A stretch of DNA of 64,000 bases from Magnaporthiopsis rhizophila (Eukaryota; Ascomycota; Sordariomycetes; Magnaporthales; Magnaporthaceae): assembly GCA_003049465.1 (NCBI GenBank), contig PYSS01000054.1, forward strand, positions 1-64,000. Direction: 5' to 3'. The translations under genes and the position numbers were made by a program. This document shows, piece after piece, positions 54,201 to 62,223 of the stretch (its first letter is position 1; each line of letters begins with the position of its first letter). Under the pieces are notes generated by a model. The model ran no database searches, had not been told where the DNA came from, and was given only the letters and a program-made list of their open reading frames with translations.

Positions 54201-55809
54201 TAGCCGCCGTGGCGAAGGCCCGGTGCCAGAACCTCGACCGCCGCTCCGAAAGCGTGTAGGCCAGGTCGGGGAGCTTGACGCGGACGCGCGGGTCTATGAG
54301 GTGCGCACAGAGCGCGTCGATCTTGGCCCGCAGACTCGCCTCGTCGTTGGCGGAGAGCACCAGAGTATGCGGCCTCCTCCTGGCGGCCCCGCCGCCAACG
54401 TCGTCATCGTCGTCGTCGAAGCTCAGGTCGTCCTCACCCGGCGGCGCATACGAGGAGACGTGCCGGACGGGCAGCTCCGGAGGCGCCTGCTCGACGACGA
54501 CGTGGGCGTTGGTGCCGCCGTAGCCGAACGAGTTGACGCTGGCGCGCCGGATCTTGCCGGGCTCGTCGGGCCACGCCATGGTCGTGCGTGACGCCCTGAC
54601 CCTGTTGGCGGCAAAGTCGATCATGGGGCTCGGCTTGATGAAGGTCGCGGTCCCCGGGATGCGCCCCTTCTCCATGCTGAGCACGGCCTTGATGATGCCC
54701 GAGCTGCCGGCCGCCGGCTCCGAGTGGCCGATGTTGCTCTTTATTGAGCCGATGATCAGCGGCTTCGCCGGGTCGCGCGACGGCGCGAAAACCGAGGCCG
54801 CGCCGTTGACCTCGGTGGGGTCTCCGGCAGGGGTGCCGGTGCCGTGGCACTCCAGGTACGCCGTGTCGTTGAAGTTGTCGATGCCGGCGCTGGCGTAGGG
54901 CTGCCTGATGCCGGCCGCCTGCGCCTCGGAGCTGGGGCTCGCTATCCCGTTTGTGCGGCCGTTGTGCGTCGAGGCCGTGCCCCGGATGACGGCCCGGATC
55001 GGGTCTCCATCCCGCACCGCGTCCGCGAGCCTCTTGATGATGACGGCGCTCACGGCCTCGGCCTTGATGTAGCCGTCGGCGTCGGCGTCGAACACGTGGC
55101 ACAGGCCCGAAGGGGAGTGCGCCGTGCTCAGGCCGCCGACGTCCTGGACGTGGTCCGGGTTGATGAAGAGGTTGCTGCTGGCGATGATGGCGGCCTCGCA
55201 CTCGCCGTTGTGCAGGGCGCGCGCGCCCATGTGTATGCCCACCATGCTGCCGGCGCAGGCGGCGTCCAGGGTCACGCTCTGGCCCTTGACGTTGAGGAAG
55301 TAGCTCAGCCGGTTGGCCATGCTGGCGCGCCCCACGCCGACCGTGTAGTTGCCCGCGCGGTCCAGCGGGTCGCGATTCTGCATGTCGGCGTAGTCGTTGG
55401 CGTAGGAGCCGACGAAGCACGCGACCGTGCGCCCGTCCAGCCGCTCCAGCGTCAGGCCCGCGCTCTCGAGGCCCTCGAACACCACCTCGAGCATCTGCCG
55501 CTGGTTCGGGTCCATGGTCGCGGCGTCGGCCCCGGACACCTCGAAGAACGAGGCATCAAAGTGCGCTGGGTCCACGTCGCTGAGGAACATGCCGCCGGGC
55601 GGGCGCATCGTCCCCGGCTTGAGCGACCCGTCGTAGTGCGTGTCCACGCGGAACCGGGTCGCCGGCACGTCGCGAGACGCTATCCCTCCCCTCTCGAGGA
55701 CATCCCACAGCTTCTCGGGTGAGCTGCTGCCTCCTGGCAATCGGCAAGCGAGACCCACGATGGCTATGGGCTCCTGCTGCTGTAGCTGCTTTCCCATGTC
55801 GGTGGTCAT
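48241..55809 (-). CDS. Highly reducing type I polyketide synthase, 2522 aa
   Basis: Iterative cytosolic enzyme building a reduced polyketide. The gene has one exon; the ATG at 55809 gives MTTDMGKQLQQQEPIAIVGL. Domain order: KS (about 12-440; Cys185, His322 in ECHGTGTPAGDPTE, His362 in SNIGHSEPAAG), AT (about 555-880; GHSSGE, Ser654), DH (about 950-1260; His986 in SDHKMGPDVLMPAAGY, later Asp in HPAVLDACLQ), a short degenerate methyltransferase region (LKVLEVDLVGGEGA, no intact glycine-rich motif), ER (about 1770-2090; SATGGVGLAAIQLAQ), KR (about 2140-2340; YLIVGGLKGLCGSLA, SMAGVVGNKGQANYAAANAF) and ACP (about 2440-2510; AYGLDSLSAVDIR). No thioesterase is present, so release needs a partner, probably the divergent hydrolase. 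The KS active-site context is DAACAGS rather than the usual DTACSSS. The frame shows no defect. Confidence 0.95.
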   Translation of the reverse strand: MTTDMGKQLQQQEPIAIVGLACRLPGGSSSPEKLWDVLERGGIASRDVPATRFRVDTHYDGSLKPGTMRPPGGMFLSDVDPAHFDASFFEVSGADAATMDPNQRQMLEVVFEGLESAGLTLERLDGRTVACFVGSYANDYADMQNRDPLDRAGNYTVGVGRASMANRLSYFLNVKGQSVTLDAACAGSMVGIHMGARALHNGECEAAIIASSNLFINPDHVQDVGGLSTAHSPSGLCHVFDADADGYIKAEAVSAVIIKRLADAVRDGDPIRAVIRGTASTHNGRTNGIASPSSEAQAAGIRQPYASAGIDNFNDTAYLECHGTGTPAGDPTEVNGAASVFAPSRDPAKPLIIGSIKSNIGHSEPAAGSSGIIKAVLSMEKGRIPGTATFIKPSPMIDFAANRVRASRTTMAWPDEPGKIRRASVNSFGYGGTNAHVVVEQAPPELPVRHVSSYAPPGEDDLSFDDDDDDVGGGAARRRPHTLVLSANDEASLRAKIDALCAHLIDPRVRVKLPDLAYTLSERRSRFWHRAFATAASATDIHPGDFTLGKKKPKTPRIGFVFTGQGAQWPQMGKAVLELFPDAARVVLEELDAVLQRLPDPPSWSLLAELVEPRSAEHLRQPEFSQPLVTALQLVILAVLNDWGVVPVSVVGHSSGEIAAAYAAGLLDRASAIKAAFYRGRAAVNRKGESEADVGMLALGLGAAGAAPFLEKYAGDAWIACFNSPASVTVSGRKKALEALADDVKAAGHFARLLQVDLAYHSNLMETIGEEYESLLAQDGHGRFGSDASAAAGSGVTMFSSVTASSRSEPTDDAYWKANMVSPVRFDEALAAMVSDPQSQPTILIEIGPSGALAGPVSQVLKSLPVAADVAYVSSYSRGPDAAKSLLGLAGRLFNAGAHVDLARANGVPPQGAAATDLPRVIVDLPNYAWNHSIRYWFENQSSRDWRFKPFKTHDLIGGKVLGSPWQAPSFRKRIRLDDVPWLSDHKMGPDVLMPAAGYMAMALEAMYQTHCMVKPERAVDSPSRLAYRFRNVRFERALVFEQHKPVPVVLSLAPVPGSGAAGWYQFHVSSEVEGGAVLQHCHGSVQVVQEEEAVGQTLSGPSLAPLQHHTSSKLWYKAQDEVGMHFGPAFQKVLEIESASGQPRCRTRISMEPPKSRWEPQSHYPIHPAVLDACLQSANPALVDGERCRTKDILIPSLLDEVLINRQPNKVLPAQGLAVAEAVFSGRGRRDEAKSYFANVGVHDPDSGEFLMRARGIHVTKLDAGIRGPSHTFNRLCWKPDISLLTEDQLAHLTLPAANDQTASKLDVVIDLVAHRKANLKVLEVDLVGGEGASSAWFQAAADSSVALRAAYSRYDFASTDANSLVEIQARYGSHGRTSFLLANAGAASGALGLTVDVQYDLVLVKSPYGAAAPLAPEDLVRRLKPAMAPGAFVVLVACEKTPTSIKERLSIIQGAAAGSGHEHDDVPVPSSSSSDSGSYNVASRGDFSPRGSPEDGSSEAGTTPSDTDDASSTAWNRQTLRRLGKAGGGHFDTVLGVHVAAAERQTMFVGRIKANGASETTLGGGLRNLAVLRFQDSTPELMQPLRDMLETSAWKVTHHTQRDVTQLLSQQQASSSTAVLVLDELVSPLLATVDGQQWESIKALAGSGTPVLWVTKGTQFERVTDPDRALVYGLFRTVRREDPSARLTVLDVESGAASPTTAWAIDKMLQVMRAAGGGGQRTTSEEAAAAELEFAERGGVLHTQRIVLDKALNASQRAEDVGGGGWGEPVIKGLHKTDALVRLHGERAGTLDLAWCEEPAEKELELDARHIEVEVRAVGVNFEDVATVPENEFALGCECAGTVRRLGSGVTGFKVGDRVAVVSKGAYANRVRVPQGWVHAIPDSVSLEDAATIPLAYVTALHSLFNLANLQPGQSVLIHSATGGVGLAAIQLAQHKGAAEIFATVDSDEKRAFLTDRFGIPATRIFSSRDAGFAEQIRRATGGRGVDVVLSSLAGEELLDASWRLCADGGTMVEMGKRDMMDRNSALSMEPFERNCSFRAVALSPNTKHFTPDLAAKLLSQVFELVGAGHVKPIHPITTYRYGSVPAALAEMRKGQHIGKIVITNGNDQDVQLPIRPAVRRLRLKPEASYLIVGGLKGLCGSLAIHMARHGARRIIVCSRSGLSDATSARIVRNCRALGCEVVEAKGDVADADFVRRIFRSSSSARIAGVVQGAMVLRDRAYETMTVEDFHAVLQPKVQGTWNLHRASLDEGLDFFTILGSMAGVVGNKGQANYAAANAFLDAFARHRRQLGLAANAVDLGVIQDVGVMAAADESGGADFSSRFDARQWTPIGEAALRRILTYSILRQEDHADSAASSQMITGLAYPLPAASSDLADDVRFGHLFGGGDDDAAGGSGNSGSGETKNDEERAAQAFRMMVQQAAAAAESAAASSPALVNAAVGLLSAQVTKLLRLETAIEPGKPLAAYGLDSLSAVDIRGWARRRAGAELSTLDIVNAASLYALGEKMVVRAVAGAAAAAA

Positions 55810-56499
55810 GACTGCTGCTGGTGTGTGTGTGTGTCTTGGGGGATTCTCGGTCTATCTATAAATCTCCAGCCCTGCGCCGAAACAAGCCCAAGGGGTAACA
55901 AGAAGAAGATGAAGATTGGGGGTTTGGGAAATTAGAGTGGGAAGAAGGAGAACCGGCCTTTGCTAGCGACTGCCGCTGAGGAGAGTGAATTCATCAGGTC
56001 GACACAAATGGAATTCCCAGGCCTTTATATACCTCTCTGTTCCCGACCTACGAACAGGGTCGGCCACTCTCCCCGGCCATAGCCCTCTCCCGTCGGCTAT
56101 TAACCTCCTGACAGGCACATTCGGCTCCGGCTTCACTGCCGGCAGGCACATCCAATTGCCCACTTAACATGCTTCAGGCTGTGGACTGTCAGAATGTCGC
56201 ATACATGGTGAAGACAGTCGAAAGGCCCACATGCTACATGCTGCCGGACCCAAGAAGGAAACAAAAAGTAGGAGCGGTGTACGGAGGCGAGTCATCCGTA
56301 GTCGTCGGCCTGTCATGAACCGGGGCTTACATCGGTCAGCACCAGGACCGTCCTCAGGAGCTCTCGTGGAGGGGAGAGAGAAAGAGAGAGAGGGAGATAG
56401 CAAACAGGGTTTCACCATAAGTCGACCTGAAATCACCTCCGAGTCAAACCTCTCCAAGTCGCCGACGAACTGCTACTTCATTACCATCACCACACCACC
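55810..56499. promoter_or_regulatory. Divergent promoter of PKS and hydrolase; TATATAAA at 56024-56031 (minus)
   Basis: On the minus strand TATATAAA lies 215 bases upstream of the PKS ATG. The shared 0.76 kb gap supports co-regulation of the two genes. The right part is the leader of the hydrolase transcript. Confidence 0.55.
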
Positions 56500-56592
56500 A
56501 TGACTGACAAGCGATACCTGTCAAACTCACCAGTCCCCGACCATCCAACCAACCAGCTACCACCACCACCGCCATGACTGACAAGCGATACC
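56498..56592 (+). repeat. 21-bp direct repeat around two start codons
   Basis: Identical 21 bases at 56498-56518 and 56572-56592, both covering CC-ATG and the codons for MTDKRY; spacing 74 bases. Confidence 0.9.
56500..56577 (+). CDS. Upstream ORF, 25 codons, overlapping the hydrolase start
   Basis: ATG at 56500 opens a 25-codon frame (MTDKRYLSNSPVPDHPTNQL, then five Pro) whose TGA at 56575-56577 overlaps the hydrolase ATG as ATGA. The first six codons repeat those of the hydrolase. Confidence 0.45.
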   Translation: MTDKRYLSNSPVPDHPTNQLPPPPP

Positions 56593-57491
56593 AGCCGTTC
56601 GAGTGCCGGACCATAGATGGCCTCACCCTTCGCGGACTGCTGTTTGCCGTCCCAGGCCCGGCCCCGGCCATCGTCATGACGCACGGCTTCAACAGCGTCA
56701 AGGAGATGCTACTACCGGAGGCGGCCGAGACCTACCAGTCGCTGGGCTACAACGTGCTCATCTACGACGGGCGCAGCGTCGGGGCCAGCGACGGCCAGCC
56801 GCGGAACCAACCCAGCCCTTACCAGATGGCCGAGGACGTGTCGGACCTGGTCAGCCACGCGGCCACGCTCCCCAGCGTCGACCCGCGCCGCATCCTGCTG
56901 TGGGGCATGTCGTTCGGCGCCGCCGTGAGCGCCTGCGCCGCCGCCGTCGACCGCCGCCCACGCGCCCTCGTCATGGTGTGCCCCCTGCTCAGCTTCATCC
57001 GCCCGGACCGGCGTGCCCGCCTCTCGGCGCAACTGATGCGTGACCGACAGTCGCAGCTGCGCGGCAGCGAGCCCTTTACGCTGCGGGCGGCCGACGCCCG
57101 CGGCGACAACCCGGCCGGCATGGGCGGCGCGGGAGGCGCCGGCGGCATTGAGGCTCGCGACTTTTTGCTCGCCGCCGCCGAGCGCGGCCACCCGAGCTTC
57201 ACCGACCGCATCACGCTGCAGACCTACCACAAGCTCGCCCTCTTCCGGCCCAAGGAGCTGATGGCCGAGATCGAGGGCGTGCCCGTCATGATGGTCATCC
57301 CGGAGCTGGACGACATCTCCAGCCCGGCCGAGCAGCGCGCCGCCTTTGGAGCCATGACGAGCACTCCCAAACGCCTGTACGAGGGCAAGGGGATGGGTCA
57401 CTTCAACATCCTGGCCTGCGACGGCTCGGCCGAGATGCTCAAAGCTACCGCCGATTTTTTCCAGGATGCTCTCGAAGGGAAGGTTGTGTGA
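56574..57491 (+). CDS. Alpha/beta-hydrolase, PKS-associated type, 305 aa
   Basis: Serine hydrolase or acyltransferase. After a strand FECRTIDGLTLRGLLF, the oxyanion segment IVMTHGFNSVKEM, and the nucleophile elbow LLWGMSFGAAVSA (Ser113), the remaining triad is probably Asp in MVIPELDDISSP and His276 in KGMGHFNILA. This short architecture (dienelactone/xylan-esterase-like core, no secretion signal) recurs beside fungal highly reducing PKS genes, where such proteins release or transfer the polyketide chain. Position divergent from a PKS lacking a thioesterase supports that role; it is inference. A Gly-rich insertion (GMGGAGGAGG) sits in the lid region. Confidence 0.85.
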   Translation: MTDKRYQPFECRTIDGLTLRGLLFAVPGPAPAIVMTHGFNSVKEMLLPEAAETYQSLGYNVLIYDGRSVGASDGQPRNQPSPYQMAEDVSDLVSHAATLPSVDPRRILLWGMSFGAAVSACAAAVDRRPRALVMVCPLLSFIRPDRRARLSAQLMRDRQSQLRGSEPFTLRAADARGDNPAGMGGAGGAGGIEARDFLLAAAERGHPSFTDRITLQTYHKLALFRPKELMAEIEGVPVMMVIPELDDISSPAEQRAAFGAMTSTPKRLYEGKGMGHFNILACDGSAEMLKATADFFQDALEGKVV

Positions 57492-58918
57492 AAGCTGTTC
57501 TTTTCTGCGCGTTTTCTAGTATCGGTTAGGCAGGTCCTGGGTCAACACCACCCCCAGCCAAAATCAAAACCTAGTTTTCCATTGCTGGGGCCCCAAAATC
57601 TCGGTTCATTGACAAGTTTCTCCGGCTACCTCGAAGCGCAGCCAGCTACCCACGTTGATTCCTACATACGGGGCCCCAAGGATAATAAAGATTAAACCGA
57701 TAAACTCCCCTTGCTCTGCTGGGGGTTACAGGGCGCGAGTGCAAGTTTCGGCGCAAGTCAAGTACGAGGCAGAGTGGGGATAGGAAAGAACAGCCAGGGC
57801 GTGGTTTTGTTTGTACGCGTAAGCGTGTCCTGGTGGAAAACCAGATTGAGGAACGGGATTATAACGGGACTATCATACAAAGAAATAACGCTTGCTTCCT
57901 CGGTGTCGTCTTTAGAAGCGTTGTCCCCACACGAATACCATCGCAAGACGCTAATCCGAGAGAGGAAAAGGCCCGCTTGTTAAGCTTTTTTTTTTGGTTC
58001 ATGCAGGGCCCAAACTCCAAGACGAACGACACATAGCGGGGCCCACCCCGCTCGCCTGTTGTTTCCTGGTGGAACCTTTACCCCGACTCAGTTGAACACC
58101 TCCGCGAAACCTGCTGCGGTGTAGGTATGTACATCTCCCCTTGACGAGGCAAAGGAAATCTACCAGAAAAAAAAACATTTATTGTACTATACTGCTGGTA
58201 TACAGTACAATACAGTAGACAGTAGTCGTCTGCCCAGTAAGGCATGCCGCGGCATTACAAGGGTATGGACGGGAGCATGAACGGGAGCATAAGAAGAAGC
58301 ACGCAAGGGCATCAAAGGGAGCATGGAAAAAGGGTGGAAAGGGCATGGAAACCCTGTTTAAAAAAAAAAAACAAAGGCACCGACTGGGGTATAAAAATAG
58401 CAGGGAAATATATCAGGCGGAAATATGGGAAAGATTAACAAGGAATGTTAATGTCGGATATTTATCGTAAGGTTGGGTGTTGTTTATATATGACGTTTAA
58501 TTCCTGCTGCTTCGCGGTTACGCATACAACAGTGCCTCAGTATCGCTAAGGAATATTACGCTTTCAAAAAGGCCAACACCACGCCCGAACAACCGGAGGG
58601 ATGTTGTCATCTCCCTTGGCGAGCTATCTAGGGCTACCTAGGCTTATACAGCTTAAGCAACCGCGGCAGATGCCGGACCGACGCGACCCAGGCTGGCCCC
58701 TTAAAGACCGACCGTAAAACGCGCGCAGCTGCCTGAAAGCGCGCGGAGCCGTGTCGCGAGCCGCCCCAGGCCGCGTGGGTGGGTCATGATTTCGGCCGGC
58801 GCGGCGCCGGCAGGCAGGAGGCACGGCAGGCGGAACAGACTGCCGAGGTGTATGGCGGACTCGTGTTGGTGGGGGGNNNNNNNNNNNNNNNNNNNNNNNN
58901 NNNNNNNGGGGGGGGGGT

Positions 58919-58954
<36 letters not shown>

Positions 58955-60028
58955 GCCGGCTGGCCTCACGCAGGATACGCGGCGACCTGACGCAGCTCGA
59001 GCGGCGTCCACGACTAGCTCCGCGGCTTCAAAAGCCTTGTGCTTGGCAGGAAGCCGGTACACCGCCCACTCGAAGAGACCCCTCCTGTCGTGAACCCATG
59101 GCCGTGGGCGAGGCGTGAGGTTGCGGTGGTATGCACGCACCAAGGGTTAGGTTTCGGGCTTTCGATCGCCCGTGCGCCGATATGGTTATTTGTGAACGTG
59201 GTGCTCCGCACGGATGTGGGGCGGCTCCATGTCTAGGTCCATCCTGGCTTGGTTTCGCGTCAGTTCGAAAGCATCAACTCCTTGGACCTGTCTCCCTGGA
59301 ACCTGTATAAACGGGAGGCACCCCCCCAGACCCCATAATCCCCAGGCTCAGCCCTGACCTAGGTATGTACGCTCAGCCGACTCAGTCCCTTCACGTCAGC
59401 TGCCGTCTGATCCGGTCTCGCGAACAGGTGGCCTTTTGATCCCGGGGATTTGGGAAGCAGCCGCACGTGGACTCGGGCAAGACGCAGTGCTCGCTTTCCT
59501 TCCCAATCTTTTATTCGAGTGAATATGGTAGGGGAGAGCGGACGGGATCCCGCACGTAGCCACATTCCAGCGGCAATACTCGTATGCACAATAGATATGC
59601 GCTGTATCCCGGGCGCTGGCCGCCCCGAAACTTCAAGGAAAGCGGTCCGCTCACCAGAATAAGCGAGAGTTCGAATGGCAATGCGACTCCCGAGCGGCAC
59701 AACTCTCCTGACAATCGACCGACACGGTCCTTCCTAGCGCGACGTCACGGCGGTCCCGACAACTAACTCTTGCCAAAACGCATAAGCCCACATCTTGTCC
59801 ATGTGGAGCGGCCGAAGCCCCAAGGCCAAGGCATGGATTGCCGGAGCTGCACTTGCAACCTCACCTACATAAATACATCGACCGCCAGCACCATAATCTT
59901 GAATCTTTTGTTTTCCAACACCACCACCTTTTTTTTTCTTCCCTTCCCTTCCCTTCCTTTGGTCATTTTCCTTTCTGTCAATTTGACATTTTTCCTGCTG
60001 TTATTTCTTTTTGTTTCCACCCACAAAA
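57492..60028. other. Gene-poor 2.5 kb with assembly gap
   Basis: No convincing gene. 58140-58560 is AT-rich with repeated TACAGTA words. 58877-58907 is unresolved, inside a G-rich tract. The KEP gene leader (CT-rich, with ACATAAATA near 59868) lies at the right end. Confidence 0.45.
58877..58907. other. Assembly gap (31 N) inside a poly-G tract
   Basis: 31 N flanked by G6 on the left and G10, T, G33-type runs on the right to about 58953. The true length is unknown. Confidence 0.98.
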
Positions 60029-60715
60029 ATGCAGCTCTCCTCCTCCCTCGCCGTCGAGGCCCTCATGGCCGTCCTTCTCGTCACCCAGGCGGCCGCCGCG
60101 CCCATGGCCGAGGCTCACCACGCCCGCGGCCTCGAGCAGCGGGGCCGGGTCCTCCCGGAGCCGGTTGGCTCGACGTGCAGTGACGGCTGGTGCAGGCCGA
60201 ACAACTCCCCGCCCATGGTCTATGGCCGCAGCAAGCCCCCTCCTAAGGGCGCACTCATGGGCAATTTCCTGGGCAAGCGCGAGGTCGCCGACGAGGACGC
60301 CGCTATCGTGGAAAAGAGGGTCAACCCCCTGTACGAGACGGGCATTGGCGGCGGCAAGCCGCGGCAGAAGCCCTCGACCGTGCACTTTCCCAAATCAAAG
60401 CCCGCCCCAAGTGTCAGCACCACGGCGAAGCCCGCCAAGCCGGCCACTAAACCCACCAAGCCCAGGAGCAAGCGCGAGGTTGCCGACGAGGATGCTGCTA
60501 TTATAGAAAAGAGGATTAACCCCCTGTACGAGACGGGCATCGGCGGCGGCAAGCCGCGGCAGAAGCCCTCGACCGTGCACTTTCCCAAATCAAAGCCCGC
60601 CCCAAGTGTCAGTACCACGGCGAAGCCCGCCGTCAAGCCGGTCACCAAGCCGAAGCCCGCCAAGCCGGCCACTAAACCCACCAAGGCCGGGAGCAAGCGC
60701 GACGTGGACGCTTAG
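60029..60715 (+). CDS. Secreted Kex2-processed repeat precursor (KEP), 228 aa
   Basis: A signal peptide (MQLSSSLAVEALMAVLLVTQ, then AAAAP) is followed by a propeptide with one Cys pair (STCSDGWC) and two long repeats bounded by Lys-Arg. Site order: LGKR / EVADEDAAIVEKR / VNPLYETGIGGGKPRQKPST onward, then SKR / EVADEDAAIIEKR / INPLYETGIGGG onward, then SKR / DVDA. Cleavage by Kex2 would release acidic spacers and two nearly identical peptides beginning (V/I)NPLYETG with Lys/Pro-rich tails. This matches the KEP class that includes pheromone and dikaritin (ustiloxin-like) RiPP precursors. No DUF3328/UstY-type oxidase is seen in the window, so modification is unproved. The frame also reads upstream from a TTG at 60011; the ATG is 60029. 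Confidence 0.8.
   Translation: MQLSSSLAVEALMAVLLVTQAAAAPMAEAHHARGLEQRGRVLPEPVGSTCSDGWCRPNNSPPMVYGRSKPPPKGALMGNFLGKREVADEDAAIVEKRVNPLYETGIGGGKPRQKPSTVHFPKSKPAPSVSTTAKPAKPATKPTKPRSKREVADEDAAIIEKRINPLYETGIGGGKPRQKPSTVHFPKSKPAPSVSTTAKPAVKPVTKPKPAKPATKPTKAGSKRDVDA
60275..60700 (+). repeat. Two in-frame repeats of the KEP gene (195 and 225 bp)
   Basis: Unit 1 is 60275-60469 and unit 2 is 60470-60694, each starting with AAGCGC (Lys-Arg). They differ mostly at third codon positions; unit 2 carries an extra 30 bases that lengthen the Lys/Pro tail. A closing Lys-Arg is at 60695-60700. Confidence 0.92.
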
Positions 60716-62072
60716 ACCTACAATTGGCGGACACCACACCACAGTCACCTACTTGACGCCATCTTTTTCCTCGTTGATGCTCTTCTGACTTGTCGGCTCG
60801 GCGCTTCGTTTTTTTGTTTTGCCTTTGTTTTTTTCTGGCATGGGCATTACGGGATTTGGTTCGGAAGCGTTGGTCTTTTGTGGGTTGTTCTTTTTTTTTT
60901 TTTTTTAGCGACATTGTTTCCAGTCCATACGTCCAAAAACCTTGTACGTCGGGTTCTTATAATATCAAACGGCATGGACTTATTTCATTTCATTTCTAAC
61001 GCGGCGCTGTGCCTCGCCGGGAGAGCACGAGCCAAGCTCCTGTTGCTGCCAAGTGTCTGGCCCGAGAGCAGGGTACCTACCGAATATGGCAGCGTTGGAG
61101 GGCGGTCCTGATACCGGTACACGGCGATGGTCGCGTGTCGGTCAATGTGTGTCCCGTATCTTCAATCGGATCCCACCGAGGGACGGCACGCATCTGGCAG
61201 ATGGCGCAATGGCGAACCTTTCGGGCGTTGGTCGCGTGAGCGAGTCGCCGGTCTGGCGTCGGGCGAGTCTGCCGTTTGGACGAATCCATCACCGTTTGAG
61301 CTGCAGAGATTGGATGACATGGATGGTGTAGCCATCGTTCGAGGAAGGTAAGAAGAAATCGTAGTATTTGTATTCCAGCGTGGGACAAATCAACGAATTT
61401 GTGTCTCGGCCGACGTCGTCTTTTTCCACACGCAGCAGGCCCCGCGCAGGGAAGTCGGCCACGTCGAGGTCCCTTTTTACAGGGCCCGCGAGCGGTATTC
61501 GGGCGGAAAAGAAAAGAAACACGAGTTGCCGCCCCAACAGGTTGAGAAGTAACACTTTCCAATAGCTGAACCCTGACCCTGGCGAAGAAAATGGCGAGGT
61601 TGTGATTTTGCTGGCGGTGAGGACGGCCCCACTCACCCAAGGCGGCCCGGAGAAAAACCAGCCCACAATCATCTCCGATCGGGTGATGTCGGGACAAGGC
61701 TGGCGAAATCTGAGAACGACAACGCCCGATTTGCAGGCTGGCTCGCCACTGTCATCGCCCCCCCTTTTTTTTTTTTTCTGACGCTGACAGCACGCAACGC
61801 ACGGCACGCCCTGAGCCACGGGCTCGTCTCGCCGCACCATGGCATGGACTTCGGACCGTCCGGTTGGGCACAACAGGGCACCAGACGGTGGTCCAGGTGA
61901 AACGTGAGGCTGCAGTTGATGAAGTTGTCATCTCGGGTACAAAAAGGGCTTTGCTCGCCCCGACTTGTGTCTTGTCCTTGGGTTTCTTTGTTCAGTTCGT
62001 TTTTGTATAGCTGTCGACTCGACTTTCTGAATATCTGCTTCCATATCACACGCATATCATTCCATAGCCAGC
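60716..62072. other. Intergenic, 1.36 kb, nothing recognised
   Basis: Short T tracts near 60892 and 61768. Frames on both strands overlap and lack family features. Confidence 0.45.
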
Positions 62073-62142
62073 ATGCAGTCGCCGTCCAAACAAATCGTCG
62101 ATGATTCGGCTCTCGACAAGAGATGTCGAGGTAGGCAGAGAT

Positions 62143-62182
<40 letters not shown>

Positions 62183-62183
62183 N

Positions 62184-62223
<40 letters not shown>

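Noticed and set aside
48602..55722. Long plus-strand frames opposite the PKS
   Set aside because: Shadow frames of GC-rich coding sequence; the minus strand carries every catalytic motif of a PKS.
58784..59143. Poly-Pro or poly-Gly proteins across the N gap
   Set aside because: Artefacts of the G homopolymer and the unresolved bases.
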